NCBI RefSeq assembly: GCF_014904795.1
Contig: NZ_JACZFS010000010.1
Span: 169,920 to 233,919, forward strand
Source of the DNA: Nisaea nitritireducens
Lineage (GTDB): Bacteria; Pseudomonadota; Alphaproteobacteria; Thalassobaculales; Thalassobaculaceae
DNA: 64,000 nucleotides
Reading direction: 5' to 3'
Shown here: in pieces, positions 25,619 to 34,436 of the stretch
How the letters are laid out: each line of letters starts with the position of its first letter
Numbering within the stretch: the first letter of the stretch is position 1
The notes under the pieces: generated by a model
Database searches by the model: none
The model's input: only the letters and a program-made list of their open reading frames with translations
Told to the model about the DNA's origin: nothing
Translations under genes and position numbers: made by a program

Positions 25619-28156
25619 TTAGAGCCACAGGATCTCCTTGCGATAGTCCAGGTCGTCAAGCAGAGCCTTTGCGGGCCCGGTATGGATAACAGCGCCGCGG
25701 TCGAGCACGAAGACCCGGTCGGCCAGGGCCAGCACCAGATCCAGATTGTGCTCAACGATTACCACTGGAAGGCTGAGGCGAAGCCGGTCGAACACGGCGA
25801 AGAGATCCTGGATGATCGCGGGCGCCAGTCCCTCGAAAGGCTCGTCTAGCAACAGCAGGCGAACATCTCCGGACAGTGCCCGGGCAACCGCCAGCATCTG
25901 CTGCTCGCCACCCGACAGATAGTCGGCGGGCGTGTCGAGGCGTTCTTTCAGGACCGGGAAGAAATCAAAGATCTGCTCTTCGGTCCAGACGACAGCGCGA
26001 TCACTCGATGCCGCCCGTGCCAACCGGCCAAGCTCGAGATTTTCGGCAACGGTCATCCCGGCGAAGAGCCCGCGCCCTTGCGGGACATACCCAATACCAA
26101 GCCGCGCGGCCTGATAAGCGGGCATACCGACCAGCTCCCGGTCGCCGAATGTAACGCTGCCGGAGGCGGCCGGAACAAGACCGGCAAGCGTCTTCAGCAT
26201 TGTCGACTTGCCGGCACCGTTGCGTCCGAGCAAGGCGACAATCTCGCCCTCTTTTACGTCCAGCCCGACATCGTTCAGGATATGGCTCTTGCCGTAGAAG
26301 GTATTCACCTTGTCGATTGTCAGTACCCGGGCCGCCTCGCCTGCAGCATCTGTCTTCCGGCCTGTCACGACCGGGGTTCCGGAGCCGGTGTAGACCTCCT
26401 GAACCCGGCTATCCGTGCGCACCGCCTCAGGCCCGCCGGACATCAATACCTCGCCCTGGTTCATCACCGTCACATGCTTCGAGAAGGCAAGCACACGATC
26501 AATGTCATGCTCAACGATCAGAACCGGGACCTCCTTTGAAACATTCTCGATCAGGTTGGACACCCTCTCCCGCTCTGCCGCAGCGAGACCTGCAAGGGGC
26601 TCATCGAGCAATAGCATTCCCGGCTTCGAGGCGAGCGCGATACCAAGATCGACCAGTCTCTGGCCGCCATAGGAAAGATCACCACCCTTGGTTTCCTGAA
26701 TTCCGTCGAGCCCGAGATAGCGGATCAACTCATCCGTCTCGGCATTGATTTCCGGGTCTCTGTCGACGTCCTGCCATGGATTGAAGCGGCTTTCGTGCCG
26801 AGCCTGCAAAGACAGCCGAAGATTTTCCCGTATCGTAAGATCGTGGAACAGATTGGTGATCTGGAAAGACCGGGCCAGCCCCCGGCGGCAGATAGCGTCC
26901 GGCGAGAGGGACTGGATTTCCTCTCCCCGCAACCGGATCACTCCCCTATCCGGCGTGAACATGCCGGAAACCAGATTGAAGAGAGTCGTCTTGCCGGCGC
27001 CGTTCGGGCCAATCAGCGCGTGAATTTCGCCTGCAGAGACTTCCAGTCCGGCATGTTCCACAGCCCGGATACCGCCGAAATGCTTCGAGACGCCCTCGAC
27101 CTGCAGAACGGTGCCGCCTGTGCGTTCGGGCCGAAGGAACGCTGGCAGCGCGAGATTGTCGTACAGCTTCCGCTTGCTCATCGCGGCCGCTTCCGAAGGT
27201 GCCTTGTGCCAGTGACGGCGCATACGCTCCCAAATCCCGACAAGGCCGTTCGGCGAATAGATGACGAAACTGACGAAGACGATGCCGAACCAGAACAGCC
27301 AGTGCACGGTCCAGATCGAGAGCATCTCGCGGAACAGGATGTAAAACGCGACACCGATAGCCGGGCCGAGGATGTGACGCATCCCGCCGATCACCACCAT
27401 GGCCAGCAATTCGCCGGAGAAGATGATGGAGGTGGATTCCGCCGACACGATGTAGTGCTGAAAACCGGTCAACGCTCCCGCCAGCGCGGTAACCGCGGCC
27501 GAGAGGACAAAGGCGGCCAGCTTGTAGCGGTCGACAGGATATCCCTGGAATGTGGCGCGCTGTTCGTTCTCCCGGATCGCTACCAGGACGTGGCCGAAGG
27601 GCGAACGGGCAACCCGGTGCAGCCCATAAAGAACCAAAAAGCCAATCACGGCGACGACGGCGTAGTAGGAAAGCTGGTCGTCCAGATTGAGAGGACCAAG
27701 GGTGCCCCGCTGCAGGCCGCCAAGCCCGTCCTCACCACCTGTCACCTCCGTCCAGCGAAAGGATATCGTGTATGTCAGGGCGGCGAGCGCCAACGTCATC
27801 AGCGCGAAATAAACACCCTTCCTGCGCAGCATCAGAACGCCGACAACAGCCGCCGCGACAGCAACGAAAAGCATGGCGAACAGGACCGGGATCAGGATCT
27901 GGTCCGGGAACCAGTGTCGCTGGCTGAGCGCAGCGGCATAGGCGCCGATACCGAACCAGGCGCCATGCCCGAAGGACACCAGACCAGTATAGCCGACAAG
28001 GACATTCAGCCCCATGGCCGCGATCGTCAGCGTGACAAGAAAGGCCGCCGTGCTGGTTGTTTGACCCAGCAGCGACATGATGGCCGGCAACAGAAGCAAT
28101 GCCAGTGCGCCAACCCAGAGCGGCGCGTGCTTCGTTTTCAGGAGCGCGGAGGTCAT
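25619..28156 (-). CDS. Fused Liv-type ABC importer: LivM permease + LivG ATPase + LivF ATPase
   Basis: A single 845-residue protein carries three parts normally made from separate genes. Residues 1-310 are a LivM-type permease with about nine membrane segments (GYTGLVSFGHGAWFGIG). Residues 350-600 are a LivG-like ATPase: Walker A IGPNGAGKTT at 382-391, signature LSYGGQR at 494, Walker B LLLDEP at 515. Residues 610-845 are a LivF-like ATPase: Walker A LGRNGAGKST at 643-652, signature LSGGEQQ at 747, Walker B LLLLDEP at 767. All motifs are intact, so both ATPase halves should be functional. The ATG overlaps the livH-like stop (ATGA). Substrate is a branched-chain amino acid-like, amide or organic-acid compound. 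Confidence 0.93.
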   Translation of the reverse strand: MTSALLKTKHAPLWVGALALLLLPAIMSLLGQTTSTAAFLVTLTIAAMGLNVLVGYTGLVSFGHGAWFGIGAYAAALSQRHWFPDQILIPVLFAMLFVAVAAAVVGVLMLRRKGVYFALMTLALAALTYTISFRWTEVTGGEDGLGGLQRGTLGPLNLDDQLSYYAVVAVIGFLVLYGLHRVARSPFGHVLVAIRENEQRATFQGYPVDRYKLAAFVLSAAVTALAGALTGFQHYIVSAESTSIIFSGELLAMVVIGGMRHILGPAIGVAFYILFREMLSIWTVHWLFWFGIVFVSFVIYSPNGLVGIWERMRRHWHKAPSEAAAMSKRKLYDNLALPAFLRPERTGGTVLQVEGVSKHFGGIRAVEHAGLEVSAGEIHALIGPNGAGKTTLFNLVSGMFTPDRGVIRLRGEEIQSLSPDAICRRGLARSFQITNLFHDLTIRENLRLSLQARHESRFNPWQDVDRDPEINAETDELIRYLGLDGIQETKGGDLSYGGQRLVDLGIALASKPGMLLLDEPLAGLAAAERERVSNLIENVSKEVPVLIVEHDIDRVLAFSKHVTVMNQGEVLMSGGPEAVRTDSRVQEVYTGSGTPVVTGRKTDAAGEAARVLTIDKVNTFYGKSHILNDVGLDVKEGEIVALLGRNGAGKSTMLKTLAGLVPAASGSVTFGDRELVGMPAYQAARLGIGYVPQGRGLFAGMTVAENLELGRLARAASSDRAVVWTEEQIFDFFPVLKERLDTPADYLSGGEQQMLAVARALSGDVRLLLLDEPFEGLAPAIIQDLFAVFDRLRLSLPVVIVEHNLDLVLALADRVFVLDRGAVIHTGPAKALLDDLDYRKEILWL

Positions 28157-29028
28157 TCGAACTTCTCCATGCGCTCGCCAAGCAGGCCGCGCGGACGGAA
28201 CATCAGGATCAGGAACATCAGGACGTACATCGAGGCCTCACCGGCGGCGGGCACGAAATGGATGGTGATGCCGCGCACCACGCCGACCAGCAGCGCAGCG
28301 GCGACAACGCCCCAGAAACTGCCAAGCCCACCGATAACGACGACGACGAAGGCGACGGTTATGATTTCTGCTCCCATCGCCGGGTGAACGACCGCAATCG
28401 GGGCGAACAGCGCACCGCCCAGAGCGGCCATGCCGACACCCAGAACCACGATGGTGGTCATATAGGGCTGCAGCCGGATACCCAGCGCCGCCACCATGTC
28501 CGGGTCCTGGATCCCGGCCCTGACAACGCGTCCGAAAGACGTCTTCTGCAACAGGTACCAGATACCAACCAGCACCACGGCAACCACGGCCAGCAAAAGA
28601 AGGCGGTATTTGGAAAACAGGAAATCGCCGACGATCACCGGCCCCTTGAGCAGCGCCGGCATTGAAGCGGGTTGCGGTGCCGCGCCCCAGATGATCCGGA
28701 TCGTTTCCTCGCCGACCATGGCGAGGCCGAAGGTCACCAGCAATCCCAGGATCGGGTCGGCGGTGTAAAACCGCTTCAGGATGAAACGCTCGAACAGGAT
28801 GCCGAGCAGCCCGACGAGGACCGGCGAGATAGCCACAGCAGGTGCGAAGCCGACATATTTGGCAATCTCGACAGAGACATAGGCGCCAAGCGCGTAGAAC
28901 GCGCCATGGGCCAGATTAACCACACCGCCGACGCTGAAGATCAGCGACAGGCCGAGTGCTATCAGCAGGTAATAGCCACCAAGGACGAGGCCATTTACGA
29001 GCTGTTCCAGAAGGAAGACGAGCTGCAT
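28153..29028 (-). CDS. Liv-type ABC importer permease (LivH-like)
   Basis: A 291-residue membrane protein with about eight hydrophobic segments and the LivH-type start QLVFLLEQLVNGLVLGGYYL and GGVVNLAHGAFYALGAY. It would pair with the LivM domain of the fused protein encoded next. The stop and the fused gene's start share four bases (ATGA), showing translational coupling. Upstream, 87 bases away, is the substrate-binding protein gene, giving the transcription order SBP, LivH, LivMGF. Product location is the inner membrane. Confidence 0.93.
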   Translation of the reverse strand: MQLVFLLEQLVNGLVLGGYYLLIALGLSLIFSVGGVVNLAHGAFYALGAYVSVEIAKYVGFAPAVAISPVLVGLLGILFERFILKRFYTADPILGLLVTFGLAMVGEETIRIIWGAAPQPASMPALLKGPVIVGDFLFSKYRLLLLAVVAVVLVGIWYLLQKTSFGRVVRAGIQDPDMVAALGIRLQPYMTTIVVLGVGMAALGGALFAPIAVVHPAMGAEIITVAFVVVVIGGLGSFWGVVAAALLVGVVRGITIHFVPAAGEASMYVLMFLILMFRPRGLLGERMEKFE

Positions 29029-29115
29029 TCCTGTTCAGTTCTCTTAACTACGGGATCGGGCATGCGAAAAAGCGGCGTGGCCCCGGGGACGTTCGGGGAC
29101 CACGCCAGGCAGGTC

Positions 29116-30387
29116 TCAGAGCGTGCAGGGATTTTGTTCGCTCGTCGGATATATCGCCTCCAGCGGCTGGTTTGCCCCCGGAACGGCAGTCCCGAGCGTC
29201 ATCAGATCCCATTGGTCCTTGGCCGAGCCGGCATCTTTCACCGAGAACGGATAGGCCTCCTGGACAAGCTGGTGATCCCAGGACCGGAAATAGGCTTCCC
29301 TGCCCTTCATGATGTCGAACTTGGCACCCTTCTCGAAATGCTGGATCAGCTTTTCGGAATCCGTCGACTTGGTCTCTTCCATCGCCTGGGCGACCAGTTT
29401 CAGGGCCACATACTCGATCCAGGCGTGGTTCTCAGGCAGCTTGCCATAGCGCTTCTGGAAGGCCTCAACGAACGCCATCGACGCAGGTGTCTGCAGCGTA
29501 TGGTACCAAACGGTCGGCCAGGTGCCGCTGAGGTTGCCCGGACCGGCGGCCCACGCATCTGCAGTGTTCAGGTTGAACCCGACTGTCGGGAACGGCAGGC
29601 CGTATTCCGCATACTGTTTGACGAAATTCGTCACCTGATTGCCCGCGAGATTGAGGCACACCACGTCCGGCTGCGACTGCCGGATCTTCAGCAGATACGG
29701 GCTGAAATCGGTGACGTCGGTCGCCACCAGATCGTCTCCGGACAGGGTCGCGTCATTTGCCGCAAAGAAGCTCTTCGCCGCCCGCAACAGATCGTGACCG
29801 AACACATAATCGGCGGTCAGTGTGTGGAACTTCTTGCCCTTCACCATGCCGTCACGCAGCAGCGCATTGCCGACCGCATTGACCATCACTGTGTTGGGAA
29901 TATCGGTGCAGAACATGTAGCGGTTGCAGTTTTTGCCACGGAGGGTGTCCGACCGCGGCCCGAGCGCCATGAACATCTTCTTGTTGCGCGCGGCAACCTG
30001 GGAGATGGCAAGTGCCGAGGCGGAGCTGATTTCCCCCATCAGGAAGGCCTTCTCGTCACGCTCGAGCATGCGCTGGGCCTTGGTCGCGGCAGTGTTCGGA
30101 TTGATCGAATCCTCGGATTTCACGTCCAGCTTGCGGCCCATTACGCCGCCCGCCGCGTTGATTTCCTCGGCCGCCATCTGGATACCCAGCACCGCCCATT
30201 CGCCGAGAGCGCCGAGAAACCCGGTCATCGGTGTAAGGTGGCCGATCATGATGTCATCGGATGCGGCACGTACAATTGACGGGCTGCCGATTGCCGCGCT
30301 GGCAACCAGCCCGCCACCGACCTTCAAAGCAGTTCTTCGGCTTACAGGCGCCTGAATGTGGGCGCGCGTTGTCACGCGTTCTTCCAT
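29116..30387 (-). CDS. Liv-type ABC importer substrate-binding protein, Tat-exported
   Basis: The 423-residue precursor carries a twin-arginine signal (SRRTALKVGGGLVASA) ending near SIVRA, so it should be exported folded through Tat. The mature part follows the type I periplasmic-binding fold of LivJ/AmiC-like proteins (IMIGHLTPMTGFLGALGEW, AAEEINAAGGVMGRKL). The ATG at 30387 is preceded by GGGAGGT, better than the in-frame codon at 30402. It begins the minus-strand importer operon. A candidate IclR-type operator sits about 45-65 bases upstream of the start. Confidence 0.92.
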   Translation of the reverse strand: MEERVTTRAHIQAPVSRRTALKVGGGLVASAAIGSPSIVRAASDDIMIGHLTPMTGFLGALGEWAVLGIQMAAEEINAAGGVMGRKLDVKSEDSINPNTAATKAQRMLERDEKAFLMGEISSASALAISQVAARNKKMFMALGPRSDTLRGKNCNRYMFCTDIPNTVMVNAVGNALLRDGMVKGKKFHTLTADYVFGHDLLRAAKSFFAANDATLSGDDLVATDVTDFSPYLLKIRQSQPDVVCLNLAGNQVTNFVKQYAEYGLPFPTVGFNLNTADAWAAGPGNLSGTWPTVWYHTLQTPASMAFVEAFQKRYGKLPENHAWIEYVALKLVAQAMEETKSTDSEKLIQHFEKGAKFDIMKGREAYFRSWDHQLVQEAYPFSVKDAGSAKDQWDLMTLGTAVPGANQPLEAIYPTSEQNPCTL

Positions 30388-30432
30388 AATTACCTCCCTC
30401 AAGGCTTATTATTTATTATTGTTGTATATGAT

Positions 30433-30454
30433 TTTTACAATATCGCATCATTGT
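30433..30454. promoter_or_regulatory. Palindromic element before the SBP operon, candidate IclR operator
   Basis: TTTTACAATAT begins at 30433, and the element contains ACAAT-N8-ATTGT (30437-30454). It matches the element at 31652-31673, before the flavin dehydrogenase gene, at 17 of 21 aligned positions. The two sites lie on the outer sides of the iclR gene, in front of the two units that should belong to its regulon. Confidence 0.55.
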
Positions 30455-30619
30455 CAACTCGGACTTTGACAATTTCAGCACGCGGCAATCAAAGCGGGAG
30501 GTCAGGCCGAGCGGCCGGATTCAAAGTCCGGTCCGTAAAGCCAGGAAATCTCGAAAGAATCCGGAGTCGACGAGCCAATAGCCCGCCTACTTGGTAAAAT
30601 AGAGGCTGTTTTGAAAGCG

Positions 30620-31420
30620 CTACTGGAGGGCTGGCGCGCCGAGCGCTTCGCTCACGCGTTCGGCGGCAGATCGCAAGATTGCCTGTTTGTCCTGCAATTC
30701 AGAGATGGAAAGCCGCCAGACCGGACCGGAAATGCCGATCGCGCCAATCAGATTATTGCGAAAATCGACGACAGGAACCGCGGCGCAGCGTACTTCGGCA
30801 AAGAGTTCGGCATCGTCAAAGGCAATCCCGTTTTCCCGGACCTTACGGAGCTCCGCCACCAGTCTCTGGCTATCCGTGATGGTTGCCGCAGTGTGCGACT
30901 CCAACGTCACATCCTCGAAGTAACTCTCCAGCTGGTCCGGCTCCAGATGGGACAGAAGAACCTTGCCGACAGCGGTCGCATAAGCTGGACGCATGGTCCC
31001 GAGCCCCTCGCTCAGCCTGAGCGGACTTGTGCTTTCCTTACGCGCCATGATGGCCACGTTTGTCCCCGACCAGACAGCAAAATGAGAGGTTTCCCCGGTA
31101 TCCCGGGCCAGGTCATGGAGAATCGGGCTAACGATATTGTAGAGCTCGATATCGTTTAGGGCCGCAGCAGCCAGCAGGAACATCGGCCGGCCGATATGGT
31201 ATTTCTTGCTCTTGTCGTCCTGACGGACATAGCCGAGCTGGACCATCGTCTTGACCAGATGGAAAGCGGTGCTGTTGTTCAGCTCAACAGCCTTGCTCAG
31301 CTCCGAAAGCTGAATTCCGCCAGGGGACTGGCCGATACATTCGAGTATGGAAAATGCCCGCGCCAGCGACTGAATGCTGGGTTTTTCGGCTTTTCGTGTT
31401 TCCACCAAATCTGCGTCCAT
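30620..31420 (-). CDS. IclR-family transcriptional regulator
   Basis: The 266-residue protein has an N-terminal winged helix-turn-helix (SLARAFSILECIGQSPGGIQLSELSKAVELNNSTAFHLVKTM) and a C-terminal GAF-like effector domain (SHFAVWSGTNVAIMARKES, GIAFDDAELFAEVRCAAVPVVD, AIGISGPVWRLS). IclR proteins typically control catabolic genes for aromatic or organic acids. It lies between the importer operon, transcribed in the same direction downstream, and the flavin dehydrogenase transcribed away from it. Matching palindromes flank it on both sides, which supports local control and possibly autoregulation. Confidence 0.93.
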   Translation of the reverse strand: MDADLVETRKAEKPSIQSLARAFSILECIGQSPGGIQLSELSKAVELNNSTAFHLVKTMVQLGYVRQDDKSKKYHIGRPMFLLAAAALNDIELYNIVSPILHDLARDTGETSHFAVWSGTNVAIMARKESTSPLRLSEGLGTMRPAYATAVGKVLLSHLEPDQLESYFEDVTLESHTAATITDSQRLVAELRKVRENGIAFDDAELFAEVRCAAVPVVDFRNNLIGAIGISGPVWRLSISELQDKQAILRSAAERVSEALGAPALQ

Positions 31421-31651
31421 CGTCCAAATTCACTATCGCGGCGGGAAGATCTCACGCTTTACAGGCGTACTATCATGTTGGCGAGTCTGCCCCAAAAACA
31501 CCGGAAATTCAATCGACAAGCGGCTTCTGAAGAGAACAGGAACTCTGCCGGGACGGCATCAGCGTGACCGGCCTGACGGAGTAAACCTGCTCCTCTCCAA
31601 CTACATGCAAGCCGATGAGTAGGCGGATTATATCTGTATATCGCAGTCGTA

Positions 31652-31673
31652 TTTTACAATATTGAACAATTGG
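31652..31673. promoter_or_regulatory. Palindromic element before the flavin dehydrogenase gene, candidate IclR operator
   Basis: TTTTACAATAT begins at 31652, and the element contains ACAAT-N8-ATTGG. It is the partner of the element at 30433. It lies about 50-70 bases upstream of the GTG start at 31723, within the 302-base gap between iclR and that gene; no other feature or plausible gene was seen in the gap. Confidence 0.55.
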
Positions 31674-31722
31674 GCCGGATCGCGGACATTTCACTGAAAC
31701 TGGCTGCAGGGGGAGATCTGAC

Positions 31723-33468
31723 GTGCGTTTCGGTAAAGCGGACCTGTCGCAGGATTATGACGTTATTGTGCTGGGGGCCGGGGCTGGTGGCATGACCGCA
31801 GCGGTGGTCGCCGCGAATGAGGGCCTGAATGTACTGCTTCTGGAAAAAACAAACCGGCTGGGCGGGACAACGGCGCTCTCCGGGGGCATGGTCTGGGCGC
31901 CGAACAGCGCACCGGGGACGACCGCGGTGGATACCGTCGCAGAGGCACGTACATATCTGGACTCGGTGATAGGCATCCTGCCCGGCGCGACTTTACGGCA
32001 GACCTTTCTGGAACGGGCGCCCGAGGCGATTGACTATCTCGGCCGAAACACAGCGGTCCAACTCGCACCCCTCGCCTTCTACCCGGACTATTATCCGGAC
32101 CTACCCGGCGCCACCTTGAAAGGGCGGGTGCTCGAGCCTCTTCCATTCGACGGCTGCTCGCTTGGTGAGGCCTTCGCGCTGTTACGGGACCCGCTGCCGG
32201 AATTCACGCTTTTCGGCGGCATGATGGTCGCCCGTACCGATATTCCGCATTTCCGGCGCATGTTCCGCTCTCCCCGCTCGGCCCTGCGCGTTGCCCGGTT
32301 GTTGATCAATTACGGCCTGCATCGGCTCAGCCTGCACCGCGGGGCGTCGCTTGTGCTTGGAAATGCACTCGCCGGGCGGCTGATGAAAAGCCTTATGGAC
32401 CTTTCTGTTTCCGTCGCCCTTGAGACACATGTCATGCGACTGCTGATCGAGGGCGGGCGGGCCGCTGGCGTGGTGGTTGCGGGGGATGATGGCCGCCCTG
32501 TCGGGATCAAGGCCAGTCGCGGCGTCATCCTTGCCACCGGCGGGTTCTCTCATAACCAGACGATACGGCGTGCACGCTTGCCGGAGAATGCAGGCAGCCT
32601 TTCTGCGGTTGCCCCTGGTGCTACAGGAGACGGTCTCGGCCTTGGCGAGGCCGCTGGCGGCGCAATCCCGGACGGTAACGCGAGCAATGCCTTCTGGGTT
32701 CCTGTCTCAACCTTCCGGCGGGAGAACGGAGCCGAAGCGGTCTACCCCCATACGGTGACTGACCGCGGCAAGCCCGGCATGCTCGCCGTGGCATCCGACG
32801 GTTGCCGCTTCACCAACGAAGCCAACTCTTATCATGAGTTCGTCTCGGCCATGCTGCAGACCGATGCGGGGCGGAGCGCCGTGCCGTGCCACCTGATCTG
32901 CGATTCAAACGCGCTCTGGCGGTACGGCCTCGGTGCCGTCAAACCGATGACTGCCCGGCGAGCGCCTTATCTGGAGAGCGGTTATCTGATTCAGGCGCAA
33001 ACCCTTGCCGATCTTGCCGACAGGATTGGCGTGGATGCCGCCGCGCTTGAGGAAACCGTTACCCGCTACAACGCGGACGCAGAGAGCGGAACCGACACCC
33101 TGTTTGGGCGCGGCTCAAACGCCTATCACAGATATGTCGGCGACTCAGAAAACAGCCCTAACCCCTGCATGCGCCCCCTCACCGACGCTCCCTACTACGC
33201 GGTCAAACTGCAACCGGGCGATCTCGGTACGGCGGGAGGGCTTCTGACCAATGAAAATGCGGAGGTTCTGAGCGAAACAGGCACGCCGATACCCGGCCTC
33301 TATGCCTGCGGGAACGACATGAACTCGATCATGGCAGGTTGTTATCCCGGCCCTGGCATCACGCTCGGTCCGGCTCTTGTGTTCGGGTACCTTGCGGCGA
33401 TGCATATCACGGGGAAGAACGGGCCTGAAGCCCGCCGGCTGGATGCGACTTGCATCAATCCTTCATGA
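31723..33468 (+). CDS. FAD-dependent oxidoreductase, 3-ketosteroid dehydrogenase/fumarate reductase flavoprotein type
   Basis: The 581-residue protein opens with the FAD-binding motif VLGAGAGGMTAAVVAANEG followed by LLLEKTNRLGGTTALSGG, as in KstD-like dehydrogenases and fumarate-reductase flavoproteins. The second FAD segment is RGVILATGGFSHN, and the C-terminal GITLGPALVFGYLAA is the usual flavin-binding end. Relatives introduce a double bond next to a carbonyl. No steroid genes are near, so a substrate from the neighbouring importer is more likely. The start is GTG, with GGGGGAG at good spacing. It is divergent from iclR. Confidence 0.88.
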   Translation: MRFGKADLSQDYDVIVLGAGAGGMTAAVVAANEGLNVLLLEKTNRLGGTTALSGGMVWAPNSAPGTTAVDTVAEARTYLDSVIGILPGATLRQTFLERAPEAIDYLGRNTAVQLAPLAFYPDYYPDLPGATLKGRVLEPLPFDGCSLGEAFALLRDPLPEFTLFGGMMVARTDIPHFRRMFRSPRSALRVARLLINYGLHRLSLHRGASLVLGNALAGRLMKSLMDLSVSVALETHVMRLLIEGGRAAGVVVAGDDGRPVGIKASRGVILATGGFSHNQTIRRARLPENAGSLSAVAPGATGDGLGLGEAAGGAIPDGNASNAFWVPVSTFRRENGAEAVYPHTVTDRGKPGMLAVASDGCRFTNEANSYHEFVSAMLQTDAGRSAVPCHLICDSNALWRYGLGAVKPMTARRAPYLESGYLIQAQTLADLADRIGVDAAALEETVTRYNADAESGTDTLFGRGSNAYHRYVGDSENSPNPCMRPLTDAPYYAVKLQPGDLGTAGGLLTNENAEVLSETGTPIPGLYACGNDMNSIMAGCYPGPGITLGPALVFGYLAAMHITGKNGPEARRLDATCINPS

Positions 33469-33706
33469 CAATTTTTGCCGCCGGGGCACGGCCTCCTGAA
33501 TCGACAAGTGTCTTGAAGGTCGTCCGCGTATCAGACTTCTCGAAACTTTTGGAGAACCGGATCATCCCGTCCGATGTTCTCAGCAGGACATGGTGCTGCC
33601 GGCACAGAGCCGCGAGATCGCCAAGGAAAGCTGCTGCTTCTTCCTTGGAAAGAAGCAGCTTCTGGTGATCTTTCTGTAACTCGCCGATCAAATTCGGGTC
33701 TATCAT
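33455..33706 (-). CDS. Small hypothetical protein
   Basis: An 83-residue open frame of helix-rich character (LIGELQKDHQKLLLSKEEAAAFLGDLAALCRQHHV). GAGGGA lies eleven bases before the ATG, which supports translation. It overlaps the 3' end of the flavin dehydrogenase gene by 14 bases in the convergent direction and starts close to the divergent hypothetical gene at 33750. I do not recognise the family. A real gene is plausible but not proven; codon pattern alone cannot settle this by eye. Confidence 0.5.
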   Translation of the reverse strand: MIDPNLIGELQKDHQKLLLSKEEAAAFLGDLAALCRQHHVLLRTSDGMIRFSKSFEKSDTRTTFKTLVDSGGRAPAAKIVMKD

Positions 33707-33749
33707 CGAATTCCGGTCCCTCGGTCGCGGTCGTTATCTGGATCTCTAT

Positions 33750-34379
33750 GTGGGCAGAATAGCACTTGAAGACGCTCTGAAGAAACCTGGACGGGTGATC
33801 ACCTGGCATGCGGGTGAGCACAACAGATCGCACAAGAGCTCTCAGCGGGAAGATTACATCACGGTCGTCCCGAAAGAACTCGCAGGCATGCTGCATGCGA
33901 TCGGCTCGACGACCACGCTCTATGAGTTTCTGGAAGTTTTTATCGAAGACCTTCTCTACGAACGTTTTGCTGCGGTGGATTCCGACGGGCCGGAGTGCGT
34001 CGGAACTTCCGATGCGGGTTCCGAACCTGTTCTGGAGTTGCGGGGGTATTTCGATCGCTGGATGGAATTCTACGTCCGCGAGGTGATCCCGCCCCTGCCC
34101 GATCCATCAGGGCCCGGGGGAGCGACGGGGTTCGTTGAGGCAATGAAGCGTCAGCAGCCGCGGTGGCTCATCCTAGCGAACCAGAATGCGCGCGACGAAG
34201 TGCGCTGTATGGAAGGGTTCGAAACCTTGCTTGATGTCGCCGAAACGGTGTCGAAGCGTTTCGATCTGCGCCTCGACCTCGAAATGGCACGAAACGGTTT
34301 CCGGAGCATGTTGCGCAGACGCGCGGAATCCGAGGGAAAACCGGCTGACTGGAGCCTGCTCGATCTCGGGGAAATCTGA
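33750..34379 (+). CDS. Hypothetical protein of about 209 residues
   Basis: I do not recognise the family. The product is mildly acidic with mixed helix content (YEFLEVFIEDLLYERF, RGYFDRWMEFYVREVIPP, FETLLDVAETVSKRFDLRLDLEMARNGFRSML). The listed start is a GTG at 33750 without a clear ribosome-binding site. The frame stays open upstream to a TGA at 33666, and the residues there (FRSLGRGRYLDLYVGRIA) look protein-like, so the true N-terminus may lie before 33750, possibly at a rare start codon such as ATC at 33702. It ends in front of an AT-rich hairpin, and converges with the GST gene. Confidence 0.7.
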   Translation: MGRIALEDALKKPGRVITWHAGEHNRSHKSSQREDYITVVPKELAGMLHAIGSTTTLYEFLEVFIEDLLYERFAAVDSDGPECVGTSDAGSEPVLELRGYFDRWMEFYVREVIPPLPDPSGPGGATGFVEAMKRQQPRWLILANQNARDEVRCMEGFETLLDVAETVSKRFDLRLDLEMARNGFRSMLRRRAESEGKPADWSLLDLGEI

Positions 34380-34399
34380 CTCGCTCAATCAGAAAAATA

Positions 34400-34421
34400 A
34401 AATAACTATCTGAAGTTATTT
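34400..34421. terminator. AT-rich hairpin between converging genes, possible terminator
   Basis: AAATAACT at 34400-34407 pairs with AGTTATTT at 34414-34421, loop ATCTGA. On the minus strand it is followed by a T-rich tract, fitting termination of the GST gene. The stem lacks GC pairs, so strength is doubtful. Confidence 0.35.
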
Positions 34422-34436
34422 GACTTTATCAGTGAC

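Noticed and set aside
26795..28387. Plus-strand open frame of 530 codons
   Set aside because: Lies opposite the fused Liv-type importer gene, is rich in His, Arg and Asp as expected from an antisense frame of GC-rich coding DNA, and has no domain.
28672..30279. Plus-strand open frame of 535 codons
   Set aside because: Antisense to the LivH and binding-protein genes; composition and lack of motifs mark it as a shadow.
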